Positions 38,098 through 49,203 of a DNA stretch of 64,000 bases are shown here, one piece after another (the stretch's first letter is position 1; every line of letters starts with the position of its first letter). Origin of the DNA: Schistosoma haematobium (taxonomy: Eukaryota; Platyhelminthes; Trematoda; Strigeidida; Schistosomatidae); assembly GCF_000699445.3 (NCBI RefSeq), contig NC_067197.1:26705809-26769808 (forward strand). Direction: 5' to 3'. The notes beneath the pieces are model-generated. The model saw only the letters and a program-made list of their open reading frames with translations. It made no database searches and was not told the origin of the DNA. A program made the position numbers and the translations under genes.

Positions 38098-38148
38098 GCT
38101 ATAATCCGTGAGCAGTTCGTCACGGATATCCCATAGATTGTTTGTCAT
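37786..38148 (-). CDS. Hypothetical open frame with poly-Asn run
   Basis: 120 codons starting MTNNLWDIRDELL, with 15 Asn from an (AAT)n microsatellite at residues 18-32, then a basic, Tyr/His-rich segment (residues about 37-72). Not recognised. It begins right where the PLE reverse transcriptase is broken off (about 38150), so it may be a host exon next to an insertion, or chance. No convincing splice sites seen. Confidence 0.2.
38056..38097. repeat. (TTA)n microsatellite
   Basis: About 14 TTA units. Confidence 0.95.
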
Positions 38149-38149
38149 A

Positions 38150-39187
38150 GTAATTCAACCGATGCGACACAATTGTTTTCATGTCTTTTAGGTTTAGGAT
38201 GAAACATGCACCTTGTTCTTTCTTTGATAATGACCTTTGCTGCGCAATGCATTTTGTTGGTGACTGATTTAAGCCTTTGTTTTAATAAAAGACTATTTGA
38301 ATCACCTCTGAACGGCAATGTGATGTAGACAGGCTTTGTCTCTACCGGGGCTACAGTAGGTCTCGCTGTACCATGGACTTTCCATCTATTTATGAATTTC
38401 AGAGGATAGCCATTTTCTATTAATGTTTTATTTAGTAACTTAACATCATCATCAATGGCGTCATTTGTACAAAGACGATCGAGCCTGTTGAAAAGACACC
38501 TTATTAAACCTCGTTTGTATTGCACAGGGCAATAACTGTAATAACTAAGGTATTGACCTGTCCACGTTGGTTTTCTAAAAATAGATCGTTTGACTGAGCC
38601 ATCTTCTCGTCTACTCAGAAGTATGTCTAGGAAAGGAAGCTGATCGTTCTTCTTCTCTTCACGTTAGAGACTGATATGGTTTTGGAGAGTGTTAAATGTA
38701 TTCAATAAACAGTATATATCCTCATTTCTTTCACAAACAACCAAGATATCGTCCACATATCTCTTATAAAGTGACATGTTTTCGATTTGGTCATCAGCCA
38801 GATTTTCAACGTGTGCCATGACAACATCTGCTAATAATGGTCCTAACGGACTGCCCATAGCAACCCCATCAATCTGGCGAAAGTATTCACCTTCAAAAGT
38901 GAACTGAACTTTTTCAGTACATAATATTAGTAAATCTTTAAGAATTTTTAAAAGGACACGTAATTTAAGGTTGTTTAAAAATATGTAGTCACATAATATA
39001 TCAATAGCTTTTTTTCAAAGGTACATTTGTGAACAATGAATTCACATCAAATGCACACATCATCTTTTCCTTGATATTAATATCACTTAAATGATCGACC
39101 AATTCAAAAGAATTCTTCAGAGAATACCTACATAAACGTCTTTGGATAGGGTCCAAAGAGACTAATTGTTTTGAAAAAGACATAGTT
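38150..39187 (-). pseudogene. Penelope-like reverse transcriptase, truncated, lightly damaged
   Basis: The minus strand encodes consecutive PLE reverse transcriptase blocks: C-A-F-D-V-N-S-L-F-T-N-V-P (motif A, 39183-39001), G-S-P-L-G-P-L-L-A-D-V-V (motif B) and Y-K-R-Y-V-D-D-I-L-V-V (catalytic motif C, 38858-38664), then the thumb/connection region with P-F-L-D-I-L-L-S-R and R-P-T-V-A-P (to 38150). Damage is limited to a frameshift in a T-run near 39010 and one TAA-type stop near 38661. The catalytic YVDD is intact. The frame ends exactly at the reverse transcriptase/endonuclease junction (C-M-F-H-P-K-P), which in the other PLE at 47.1 kb continues into the endonuclease. It would have copied element RNA onto nicked DNA. 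Confidence 0.8.
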
Positions 39188-39414
39188 TATAAATTTTTTC
39201 TTGGTCAGATTGCTATTTTCTTAAATGTGATAAAATAATAAGTGAATGAGAAATTGCATTTTAAAAACGATCAATTTTCACAGAAGACAAGAAAAGATTA
39301 CAGTAGTCACATTATAATCCATCACTATATAAACATTGCTTAGTTTAAGTGATAGGTAAGCCAACACTAATTGAATTGTTATATCTTAATTGAAAAGGGA
39401 AGTTTGTAGATTTA

Positions 39415-39895
39415 GATGGTGGTTGGAGGTAGTCAACAGGAAACCTTGGACCCGAGTTTCGTGCTACTTGGCACACGTCAGCAACGTGTACCTGTAATCT
39501 TGAGCGCCACCCAGTGATCAATCAATTTTGATTACATCTCAGTCCTACAGAAGGTCGGTCGCAGCCCGGATAGCTCAGTGGTAACGTCTCTGGCTGTGAA
39601 GCTGGGTGACACGAGATCGAATCCGCCAGTGAGCACCAGTTCCCTCAAGATTACAGGTACACCTTGCTGACGAGTGCCAAGTAGCACGAAACCCGGGTCC
39701 AGGGTTTCCTGTTGACTACCTCCAACCACCATCTAATCTCAATACATAGTGCCCGCAGTGTCGAGTCACCTAGACTGGTGGCCACATTGCAACATGATCG
39801 ATAGCATTCGATCTGCACTAATAAGGACTAGACAAGCATGACATTGATCACCACCCAGTGATCAATCAATTGTGGAAGTTTGTAGAACAAATCGT
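39415..39895. mobile_element. Family C hammerhead retroposon, inverted dimer
   Basis: A minus-strand part with ribozyme (39415-39515; core A9 changed to U, dead) is joined to a plus-strand part: tail end, then tRNA-like head (A-box-like TAGCTCAGTGG at 39570-39580, B box GATCGAATCC at 39615-39624), intact ribozyme and full tail to about 39895. The tRNA-like head resembles a real tRNA more than families A or B do. Confidence 0.8.
39661..39705 (+). ncRNA. Hammerhead ribozyme, family C, fully consensus
   Basis: Stem I ACCUUG/CAGGGU, core CUGACGA (39667-39673), stem II GUGC/GCAC with loop CAAGUA, GAAA (39688-39691), palindromic stem III ACCCGGGU, triplet GUC, cleavage expected after 39699. No disrupted position. 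One of the best candidates for activity. Confidence 0.75.
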
Positions 39896-40202
39896 TTTCA
39901 GGTGATTTGATAAAACTTTTCTCTGTTCGATAATGTTCAAAGTAATTGAAGTGTATAATTTTTGATGTCTTAAAATCTTGTTTTTTTAAAACCCACAACA
40001 TAATACGAAAATTTTGTTAAGAAAATATTTCCTTATTACTTTCTCTTCACTGAAAGTTGTCCTTTTTTGTATTTTTTTTTGAAAAAACTAAACCACTGGA
40101 AATTTAAAATGTATTTTCTGGTGTGCATTAAGGTATCGAATCTCTAAAGAACATTTTACCATAAGTTAGCGACAAAAAGTCTTATTTTATGAAGATTTTT
40201 AT

Positions 40203-40540
40203 CAGAAGGGGTTTTGTGGAGATTTTAGTAATTTCAATAGTTGAAGTCATGAGAAGCCGTGACCAGTAGAGTTCAACCAGATCAGTTGTGAGATATCAGC
40301 TCACTGGAGACAATGGTGTACGGTGGCGCACTTCCGTAAATTGGTTAAAGTTAGACATTCACACCGTTCGATGCCGGCCGGCTCAGTGGTTTATTGGTTA
40401 AGCGCTCGCGGGATCGTGGATGCGCACTGCCGAGGAATCCCGTACTAGGATGAAACGGCCGTCCAGTGCTTCCAGGTTTTCCATGATTGTCTAGCTTCAA
40501 TTGACTCATAATTTTAGTTATTGAAATTATAAAGATTTGT
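40203..40540. mobile_element. Family B inverted dimer
   Basis: A minus-strand 3'-end fragment (40203-40252) joins a plus-strand copy (40253-40540). The plus copy has lost the B-box half of the tRNA-like head. Its ribozyme reads CCGAGGA (U4 changed), but stem II keeps pairing through an A-U swap (AUCC/GGAU). Confidence 0.7.
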
Positions 40541-40544
40541 TCAA

Positions 40545-41694
40545 AATATCTTCTGTAAATTGATCTGTTGTAATAAACATTTTATAAAGTGAAATATTTA
40601 TTCGGTTAATCTTGATTAACTGTAATAGATCAAAGAAGCTGATATTATGGAATTGCAGATGGAATCAAATAAGATAACTGTTCGCTGTATTGGAAGCTCC
40701 TGGTACAATATAAAAATCTTTATATTTTGATATTAAAGTGTTAATTAATGAACATTGGAGTAAATATTATATGTAATGTTATATTCAAGGCATTTAATTA
40801 GTATCGCCTAAAAATATTTAACGTGAATAAACTTCTACAACTTTCTCTTGCAGCAAAGTAGTTACTTTGGTTCATAGTAGATGCTTTTAATACTTATGAA
40901 AAAGTAATTTTCCTAAAAATATCGTCCCGATTTGTATTACACATCACTGACTTAAGTTAGCAACATAACTAGTATTAGAATTGATCATTTGGGTGTCTGT
41001 GGACTCATATGCTGTCCTATTTACTTAGAGATTTTACATCTTACTAGTTCATATGAACTCTACTGAAAATAGATACTCTAAAAATTTATTTGGTGCGTGA
41101 ATATTTATTAGATGATCGGTGTATCATCAATCAATTGCTTAGAATTTAGCACTAAAACTTATTATCTCATACCTAACTGATTTTTTGACATGATATATTT
41201 TCACTATATAAATAAAATACAGCCATTCAGCAGTAATTAGAATACACAGCAACTCGATATTTTAAAATGATCATAATCGCTCTTACATCTATGGGTTTTA
41301 ATTTCGACACTGGATATGACTGGATTTCTATACTACTAAGAATTCTCATATCAAGAAAAAGAGGTTTTCCAGTGATCATTAGTTTTCACTAGTATCCCAA
41401 CTGTTCACGGCTGGTGGTGAATTTGTCACACAAAGTAGAATAACTAGTTTGTTGACCTAATGTTTTTTAAGTGTACTGTGTGCAAATATAATTATCAAAT
41501 GTAAACCAAGTGATGGATAAATAAGTGATTTCTTTTTGAGCCCAAACATTTTACTTCACCACAAACTTAGTTACTCATCCCTTATAGTGGAAAATCAAAT
41601 CAAATATAAGATAAATACCAGAATATACATCAATATTAAGAGGGTGTGGAAAATACTTGGGAATCCTTCTACAAAGCATTCACGTTAGTTGGAA
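40545..41694. other. No feature seen
   Basis: AT-rich. The same holds for 31750-33025, 33530-34525, 36720-37780, 41830-42230, 42635-44005, 44375-45375, 45645-46105 and 48445-49040. Confidence 0.4.
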
Positions 41695-41825
41695 GTTATC
41701 AATGATTTTGAGATGGCGGAGAAGATTTGTAGCTCAGGTGGATGATTTTGGAGTTTTGTTCTCTGAGCTGGATGGTTTAGTCGTGGAGCATTTATCGTTC
41801 TTCTGAACGACATCGTCAGCACCAA
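41695..41825 (-). mobile_element. PLE terminal repeat with tail, degenerate ribozyme
   Basis: Single minus-strand terminal repeat with the tail block at 41700-41740. CUGACGA is kept but G12 is lost, so it is inactive. Confidence 0.65.
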
Positions 41826-42234
41826 TTGTAAAGCAAATAGAAGCAAATTTATTAATGACGACGGTTTTTAATGTTTGTGGTAAATATAGACATTAACAAA
41901 GTATCAAGGAATAGTAATGTTTTCCAGATACTTCATTCTGTTCTACATGTGATGAACTTCTAAACAATTTGTATTCTATTACACGGTTTTACAAGAATTT
42001 ATAGGCATTTCAAGAATCATAATCAATATAAAACTTATCTCGAAAAACAAATGTGGTCTTACGTAGATGTTCTCTCAAGAATCCATACATCATAGATACT
42101 GATGAGAGTGATGAGAAACGTTTAGAAAATCAAGGTATCAATTAAGAGTTTATTACATTCTAGATTGAAAAACAAACGATTTTTGACAAATGTCTTCTCA
42201 GGAATGACAGAATTTACAAAATCCTACCTATTTT

Positions 42235-42632
42235 AATAGTTGAATTCATGAGTCGATTAAAGCTAGACCACAATGGAAAATCTCCCACGGGATTCGAACC
42301 CAGTGCCTCCGGTCTCGCGTGCGGACGCTTAACCTGCAGACCACTGAGTTGGCATCCAACGGTGTTAATATCGTTAGGCTAACCTCAACCATTCCACGAT
42401 AATAACACCATTGGATGCCGACTCAGTGACCTAGAGTTTAAGCGTCCGCACGCGAGACCGAAGGTCTTGGATTTGATTCCCGCGAGAAGGATAGGGGATG
42501 CCCACTGCTGAGGAGTCCCATACTAGAACGAAACGTCTGTCCAGTGCATTCAGGTTTTACATTGTGGTCTAGCTTTAATCGACTGATGAATTCAACTACT
42601 AAATTACTATAATCTCACAAATCCCTCTACCT
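42235..42632. mobile_element. Family B inverted dimer
   Basis: The minus-strand unit (42235-42405) lacks the ribozyme. The plus-strand unit (42406-42632) has the head, an intact ribozyme and the tail. The reversed and forward tRNA-like heads face each other about 40 bp apart, giving a long hairpin of head sequence. Confidence 0.75.
42502..42547 (+). ncRNA. Hammerhead ribozyme, family B, intact core
   Basis: CUGAGGA, GAAA (42530-42533), GUC (42539-42541), stem I CACUG/CAGUG. Stem II has a single C-A mismatch. Probably active. Confidence 0.6.
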
Positions 42633-44007
42633 ATTTTTTTCACCGTTTCTACATGTCTATTTTAATAAAAGTGAAAAATATTGGTTTTAACATGGGAGTC
42701 AAATTATAAAATATGTTGTAAAATACTACAGTTTGATAGAATTGGGAAATCACTTATCAATGACCATCCTATAAAATAATTTAATGGATGCAATAAAGTT
42801 AACAAATTGCTTTATGATAAGCTCAATTTTTCATAATGTCATGTGAACACATCATAACACTAACCCTACATTATGCATTAAATAGTTAATAAGGCAGAAC
42901 TTTCGGGAAGGAAAATATGTAAAACTTGTCATTTCAATATAAAAATCCTTCAGAATTATTCCTTTGTGTCACAAAAGTATCGTGACACCATCCATTTTAT
43001 GTCATTTTAGTTTGTGGCTTCTCCAATGAACACACTAATGACTCTGCCAGATGATCTGTCTTGAAATTCTGTGTCCCCCGACCAGCTCGCTATCCTTATA
43101 CAACTAAGATGATATTTAACTATCCAATTTTTTAAACGATATACATTCCGTCTTATGGTTTAATCTAAACAGTTATATCTTCTGCGATCGAGCTTAAGGT
43201 AGATCAGCCATGTGGAAAACGAAACAGTTTTCATCACTCACAAAGTATGACAATAGCTCTACATTGTAAATTGGGCTCAGAAATATGAACTACTGAATAC
43301 TAAATTAGACATCTAAAGGTTGTTTGCTGAACATAAGATCGATATATCATACACCAATCCTTGGAGGTAATATTGGTGTGTACAATTATCCAGTTCCAAA
43401 CTTTGACAAAACATTCATCTGGTTCCTTCTGGTTTCTAGTTGATTCCTAGTTAACATTACCTATTGGCGAAATTTCTATTCAAATTAAACTATTTATCAA
43501 GTTATAATTAAAATCGGTTAATCTGAATAAAAAAATTATGTTTCGTTTTCATTATTTAACAAATTATTTTACTTACAAGTCAATAATGATCAACAAAACA
43601 TCATAAGTATTATTGGAAAATTTTCATTTCAGAAGTTTTATGTAGCTAGAAAAGATGTTTATCTGTAACCAGGATAAAATTTCATTTCAAAATATCAATG
43701 ATAAATCTCACATTACTTGTTAATCTTTACTGAAACTTAATACATATTCGAATTAAATGATGTTAGCTTAGTTTTATATAACTAGGTACCACAGAAATGG
43801 ATAATTTGAATGTAATGAGTCCAACTTTGATGATGAATATAATAAGCTTAAGTTTACAAGGGGATTTTAACTAACATTCATCTTATAAAGTATTCACTTT
43901 AAAATGATTATTACTACAGATGTTCATGTATAACAGCAAAATGTTACATGCAGGTAAGTAAACTGATTTAAATAGTAAGAATTCAATACACATTAAATAT
44001 CCAACAT

Positions 44008-44372
44008 ATGCTCACTAGAGACTGGCTTCAAGAGGTATTTCCTGAAGTTCTAGTGAGAAGCAGTGACCAGTGTAGTCCAACCGGGTCTGTTGTGAGATAG
44101 TAACTCATCAAAGCTATTGGTGGATGTGTCGCTCAATTTTGTAGATTGACTGAGGTTAGACATTAACACCGTTGGATGCTGGCTCAGTGGTCTAGTGGTT
44201 AAGCGCTTGGCGCGAGACTGATCGGTCCTGGGTTCGAATCTCGCGGGGTGCGGGATCGTGGACGCACACTGTCGAGGAGTCCCATACTAGGACAAAACGG
44301 CCGTCCACTGTTTCCAGGTTTTCCATGGTTGTCTAGCTTCAATTGACTCATGATCTCAACCATTGAAATTAA
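44008..44372 (+). mobile_element. Family B retroposon, near full length, dead ribozyme
   Basis: Full co-linear copy: 5' part, tRNA-like head (B box GGTTCGAATC at 44231-44240), ribozyme and tail. The core reads UCGAGGA and AAAA, both inactivating. Confidence 0.75.
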
Positions 44373-45377
44373 ATATCCAGTTGATGATAAATAAGCTGAC
44401 AAAGGAAAACTTAATATTTTCACAATCAACTATTTACTTTGCATTATTGTTAAGAACTCATCACTTCATTGATTATCTAAATAGAAATATAAAAACAAAA
44501 ACTTTCCAATTTTGTAGTTGAGAAAACGACACTGTTTAAAATGAGTACACATAAGAATTGATTGAGTATTTTACAAATTATAACGAAACAATAGATTACT
44601 GATCTCTGAAGTTAAACAATTTCATATACGATGTTATTTTGGGATGAAAGGCATCAATATATCAAATGACGAACCATTTTTGAATAAAGTAAATAATAAA
44701 ATACTTACTATTAACATCAAGTATTATTCGTAGTTCAGTATAGAAATAAACAAGAATAAAAAAACCATTTTCATTTTCTTTTTTGTAACTACTCAAATAG
44801 TCTGTCTTCCATTCAGTAATATTTAATCACAATTATTAGATTCAGTTACTTTTTGACAATCAAACCACATTAAAAAGCTGAATTGAATGAACCATAATAA
44901 CATACTTACACGACAAACTAGTTAAGATTTATCTAAGGTTATAATAACATTAGGGAGAGGGCTATATAAACTGTTCAGTTATTGCAATAAGTTTTTCTAG
45001 TTAAAAAATTGTTTTGAAATGTGTAAACTTTACAGTGTACTCACCCGTTTCTTTTAAATAATCCATAACCAACTGGAATACAAAATATTAAAATGATACA
45101 AACAAAAATGCTATGACAGTTGTCAAATTTACTGTAACCAAACGTTTAATACTAAATAAAGCTCTTATTATCATTGTGTTTTCAAAACATTTATTCTCTG
45201 GATTTATTCAGACAGAACTATGAATGTATAGTGAAGTTTTTTTAGGCAGATATAGATATCGTTCATTTATACACACTTAGTATGAATCGTCAATGTAACT
45301 TCTATTCTAAATGAAAATATCAATATATAATGAGATAAAAAAAAAAAATCCTAAATCCATTTATTACCTAGTCATAT

Positions 45378-45640
45378 TGTAATGAACAGAACACTGGTGG
45401 GGACAATTGAATTATTATTTAGCACAAAATTACAGAGTTACTTGGTAAAATAGAAAAACCATACTATAATACTTAATTTGCAAAATGTTCAATGATTGTC
45501 TCGAACTTGTTGTTCTTTCATTTCCATACTAATTGCTTTGTATTTCCGCTCTTCCTTTCTTGATCTTCCCTCAGACATTACATTCCTGACTCGCGTCAAA
45601 TACTACTTATATCAATATAAGTAGCACGCACCACAATATG
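45378..45640. repeat. Dispersed repeat G, long copy
   Basis: Related to 22273-22520 and 10945-11046. No structure beyond the shared sequence and a small palindrome (TACTTATATCAATATAAGTA) at about 45602. Confidence 0.45.
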
Positions 45641-46107
45641 CTTTATATATAGATTATGAATATTCAGTAATAAACAAAGATTACTTTGATAATTTTGATT
45701 CTTTCTCTACTTGAGTTTATTAATCAATAGACTAAATTATCAGTGGAAATTAGATTTGTATCATTCTGAGTGCGGATGATTAGTCTAGAAAGCGAAAAAA
45801 AAGAAGAAGAGAACAAAATAAATTGACAATAAATAAAATAACGAATTTTATTCACATGTTAATTGTACATCAACACGATAGACTATTTAGAAGAAAAACA
45901 AGTGTACATTTTGCGTGATCTCTGTTAAACTTATTGCATTAAAGAAAACAGACATAAAAGACTTTGGAGCTTTACATTGTTTATATATTGTCTTGTTCTA
46001 ATCATATTTAGTATTATTATGATTGTACTTTTAATCAGTAATTGTTCAAGTACAATGTCTTAGTAGATACATTTAAAACGTCGAACAAATAAACATAAAT
46101 AAGAAAT

Positions 46108-46340
46108 TTCGATAGTTGAAATCATGAGTCGATTGAAGCTAGACAATCATGGAAAACCTGGAAACACTGGACGACTGTTTCGTCCTAGTATGGGACTCCT
46201 CAGCAGTGCGCATCCGCGATACCGCTCCCTCCGGGAGATTCGAACCCAGGACCTATCAGTCTCGCGCCAAGCGCTTAACCACTAGACCACTGAACCAGCA
46301 TCCAACGGTGTGAATGTCTAATTTCAATCAATCTGCGTTA
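46108..46340 (-). mobile_element. Family B retroposon, 5'-truncated, with intact ribozyme
   Basis: Minus strand: tRNA-like head with B box (near 46236-46247), ribozyme, tail shortened at 46108. Confidence 0.75.
46164..46209 (-). ncRNA. Hammerhead ribozyme, family B, best preserved
   Basis: Stem I GCACUG/CAGUGU (46209-46204/46169-46164), core CUGAGGA (46203-46197), stem II GUCC/GGAC with 7-nt loop, GAAA (46181-46178), GUC (46172-46170). Every core position matches the hammerhead consensus. Confidence 0.75.
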
Positions 46341-46499
46341 AATAAGAAATAACAAAAACACTGATCAACTGATGAAAATTACCTTCTTATCACATATTAC
46401 CATGTCTAATAGAAGTTATTTATTGGTAACATTTAATATTTTGTAAAATTTGGTTTCTTGACTCATAGTTCATGCTTTTGTAGTACCAATAGAGTTCTT

Positions 46500-47140
46500 T
46501 TTTTTCGATTGTGCAATGAGAAGACTAAGTTTATCAGAATTGTGATATATTCGCGCAATACATTTCGAACAATCTGATCACACATATACCTGTTAAGACA
46601 TTTTTATATGAAAATTAAAAGGTCAACTAGACAGGTTAAAGATAAGACATAACAAAGAAAAATAAAATACACAAAAACAATGTGATTAGCGCTCTGGATA
46701 ATAAATCGGTATTACCAGGGTAGGTTAAGGGTAAGGACAAATTGTTTTTGAACGCATAAAATGGGTTTCACTCTCCGTATAGCCAAGGCTTCAATAAACC
46801 CTAGTACACGTTCTTGAAGGCTTTTGTATAACACTACAAATGCTAACTTGATGTCAACCTGATGACCAGTCTCAATCAGATGCTTCGCAATGGAGGATGA
46901 TGTTTGTCTATCCTGTGATCATATTTAACTATTGGAATTCATTTGTTTCTGCAGCCATTTCGGTATGTGTTCAGTCACCCTTAATTGCAAATCATGATTG
47001 CTCCTCCCTACGTACGTGTTTCCGCACATACATGTATATTGATAGACACAATGGGATGTGACACAATCGCTTACGTGTTGTCTGGGCCTTTGGTGAAACA
47101 TAGACCTTGTCTTTTCGAGAATTTTTAAAAAAAACATCTA
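46500..47140 (-). pseudogene. Penelope-like element 3' end: endonuclease and terminal repeat
   Basis: The minus strand begins at the reverse transcriptase/endonuclease junction (R-S-M-F-H-Q-R-P, near 47110), continues into the GIY-YIG block (Y-Q-Y-T-C-M-C-G-N-T-Y-V-G-R-S, 47055-47010), then after a frameshift near 46925 into the S-I-A-K-H-L-I-E-T-G-H block (about 46895-46860). It finishes in a family E terminal repeat (46640-46500). This copy ties family E repeats to a PLE lineage distinct from the family D PLE at 21.5 kb. The reverse transcriptase is missing. Confidence 0.7.
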
Positions 47141-47225
47141 TTTGAACTATATTTTGCAATCAAAAATAGTTGAGCTTTAAAGTAAGTTTGAACTGCAAAA
47201 TGGTTAGCAAAGTAGGAACTTTTAT

Positions 47226-47400
47226 TATCAGAAGGGTTTTGTGGATATTGTAGTAATTTCAATGGTTGAGATCATGAGCCAGTTGAAGCTAGACCACCAT
47301 GGAAAACCTGGAAGCACTGGACGGCTGTTTCGTCCTATTATGAGACTCCTCAACAGTACGCAATCACGAACTCGCCTAGCGAGATTCGAACCCAAGTGTC
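47226..47400 (-). mobile_element. Family B fragment, truncated in the B box
   Basis: Minus strand tail and ribozyme (C3 changed to U, otherwise intact), cut just past the B box at 47400 where a copy of repeat H begins. Confidence 0.7.
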
Positions 47401-47404
47401 CTGG

Positions 47405-47465
47405 TTGAATATCTGGACTACCTGTTCCTGCCATCTGGATACTTCAACAAGTTATCTTTTATTAT
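47405..47465 (+). repeat. Repeat H, copy 1 (encodes a conserved peptide)
   Basis: Matches 49042-49125 and 49279-49365. All three keep an open frame with the peptide E-Y-L-D/G-Y-L-F-L. Confidence 0.5.
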
Positions 47466-47879
47466 GATTAGAAATTAATAAATAAACTGGATACAAAAAG
47501 TTGACATTTCCACGTTCAATCACCCAATCATATTTTATGACAGTCATATAATATCATCGATGATACCTGTCTTAATACTTTAATTCACTGAATTCTATCA
47601 GTAGTGGTTTCTCTTCACAAATTCAAGATGTTTGCCTGAATTAACCCAATAATAAACACAGTTATTGATAAGATAGTGATTTGTCTATATATTTTCTTAA
47701 CTTTTCATCATACTTTACAGTAGACATAACGTTTAACTTGATGGAAAGCAAATTAATTTAACTTCGATAACATAGTCACTAACCAAAAGAAACAAGGCAA
47801 AACATAATATACTTATATTACAATGACATTCACATCAGATGTACTTTTTATGAAGATAAAACATTCACTAAAGTACTTT

Positions 47880-48441
47880 GTAAGCAATGATGGATAGTGG
47901 CTACAAGTGAAATCCAGGACGCGCACTTCTTCCTATTTGGGACTCGTCAACTGCATATACCTGCATCTCAGAGTTGATGCTCACTCTGAGACTCGAACCC
48001 AGTACCATTCGCTTCAAAAGTCATCGCGTTATTCACTCAGCTACTGAGTCCTGATAACCACGTGTTTGTGCAATCGAGTCAATTTAAATTCACTTGCTAT
48101 TGTTTTGCTTGAATCTTCTCATTGAAGTTTAAGACTGTAATTGATCATTTTGTGGCTGAGTGGGTAACGTGATGGCGTTTGAAGCGAATGGTACTGGGTT
48201 CGAGTCTCAGAGTGAGCATCAACTCTGAGATGCAGGTATATGCAGTTGACGAGTCCCAAATAGGAAGATGTGCGCGTCCTGGATTTCACTTGTAGCCACT
48301 ATCCATCATTGCTTACAAAAAGCTTGTGAATTAAGGCAATATCAAGGCAATACGCACAGTATGCACATATGGCAACATGAGACTGATCAATTGCAGTCTT
48401 AAAACTCTAATGGGAAGATACAAGCCAAATAATACCAAGTG
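47880..48441. mobile_element. Inverted head-to-head Sm-alpha-like dimer
   Basis: A minus unit (47880-48150) is joined to a plus unit (about 48151-48441). It is the reverse complement of 17775-18322 including the junction. Both ribozymes carry C3-to-U and a lost GAAA motif (GAAG or AAGAUG). Confidence 0.75.
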
Positions 48442-49041
48442 AAGTCACTAGAATATTAAAAACACTTTTTTAAAATTTCAAATTAAACATACAATTAGAT
48501 AAAAAGTAACTAATTAACTTTCTTGACTCAATTATGAATTATAGAATTATAGCAAAATTAACAGAATTTCAGTTAGATGATTTCTATCATTAAGAGGTAT
48601 ATCACCTTTAGTTAATAGTTCCTTTATATACACAAGTTTAAATAAAAAGAAAATCTGATAAATTTTCAGTTCATTAGTTGATATTACTATGTGATTATGT
48701 AAAGATAATAATAGTGAATTGGCATAAATCTTTTTTTCTCTACTGACTATATTAAAACTGATAAACATAAAGTTTTATTTTAAAAAAAGAAATTAAATCA
48801 ATATATTATAGTAAGAGTTATAGTTTTATTAAACTTTCCATATTGTCTTGTTGTCAATCAAGATTTTTAAAGATTCCTAACAATCTATATTCAATGTAAT
48901 AACATATGTTTTATGATTATAACAAGTTCACATTGAATTAAGTTAAACTTCCCAAGTTTAATTTTGAACTGAATATAAGAAACTTATATTTAAAGTTTGA
49001 AAGTTTAGTGGAGAAAATTATGAATTATTAAATATGTTACT

Positions 49042-49125
49042 TGAATATCTGGGCTACTTGTTCCTGCCATCTGGTTATTTCAACAAGTTATCATTTTGCT
49101 TGCTTGTTTTAACATATCATTATGC
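49042..49125 (+). repeat. Repeat H, copy 2
   Basis: See copy 1. It continues about 20 bp further in similarity to copy 3 (through CTTGTTTTAACA). Confidence 0.5.
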
Positions 49126-49203
49126 CTATTGGCACTGTAATATGATAACATGAAGTGCTTGAATGAGCAATTGTTCATCTTTGTATTCTAGTTCATGGAA
49201 TAA

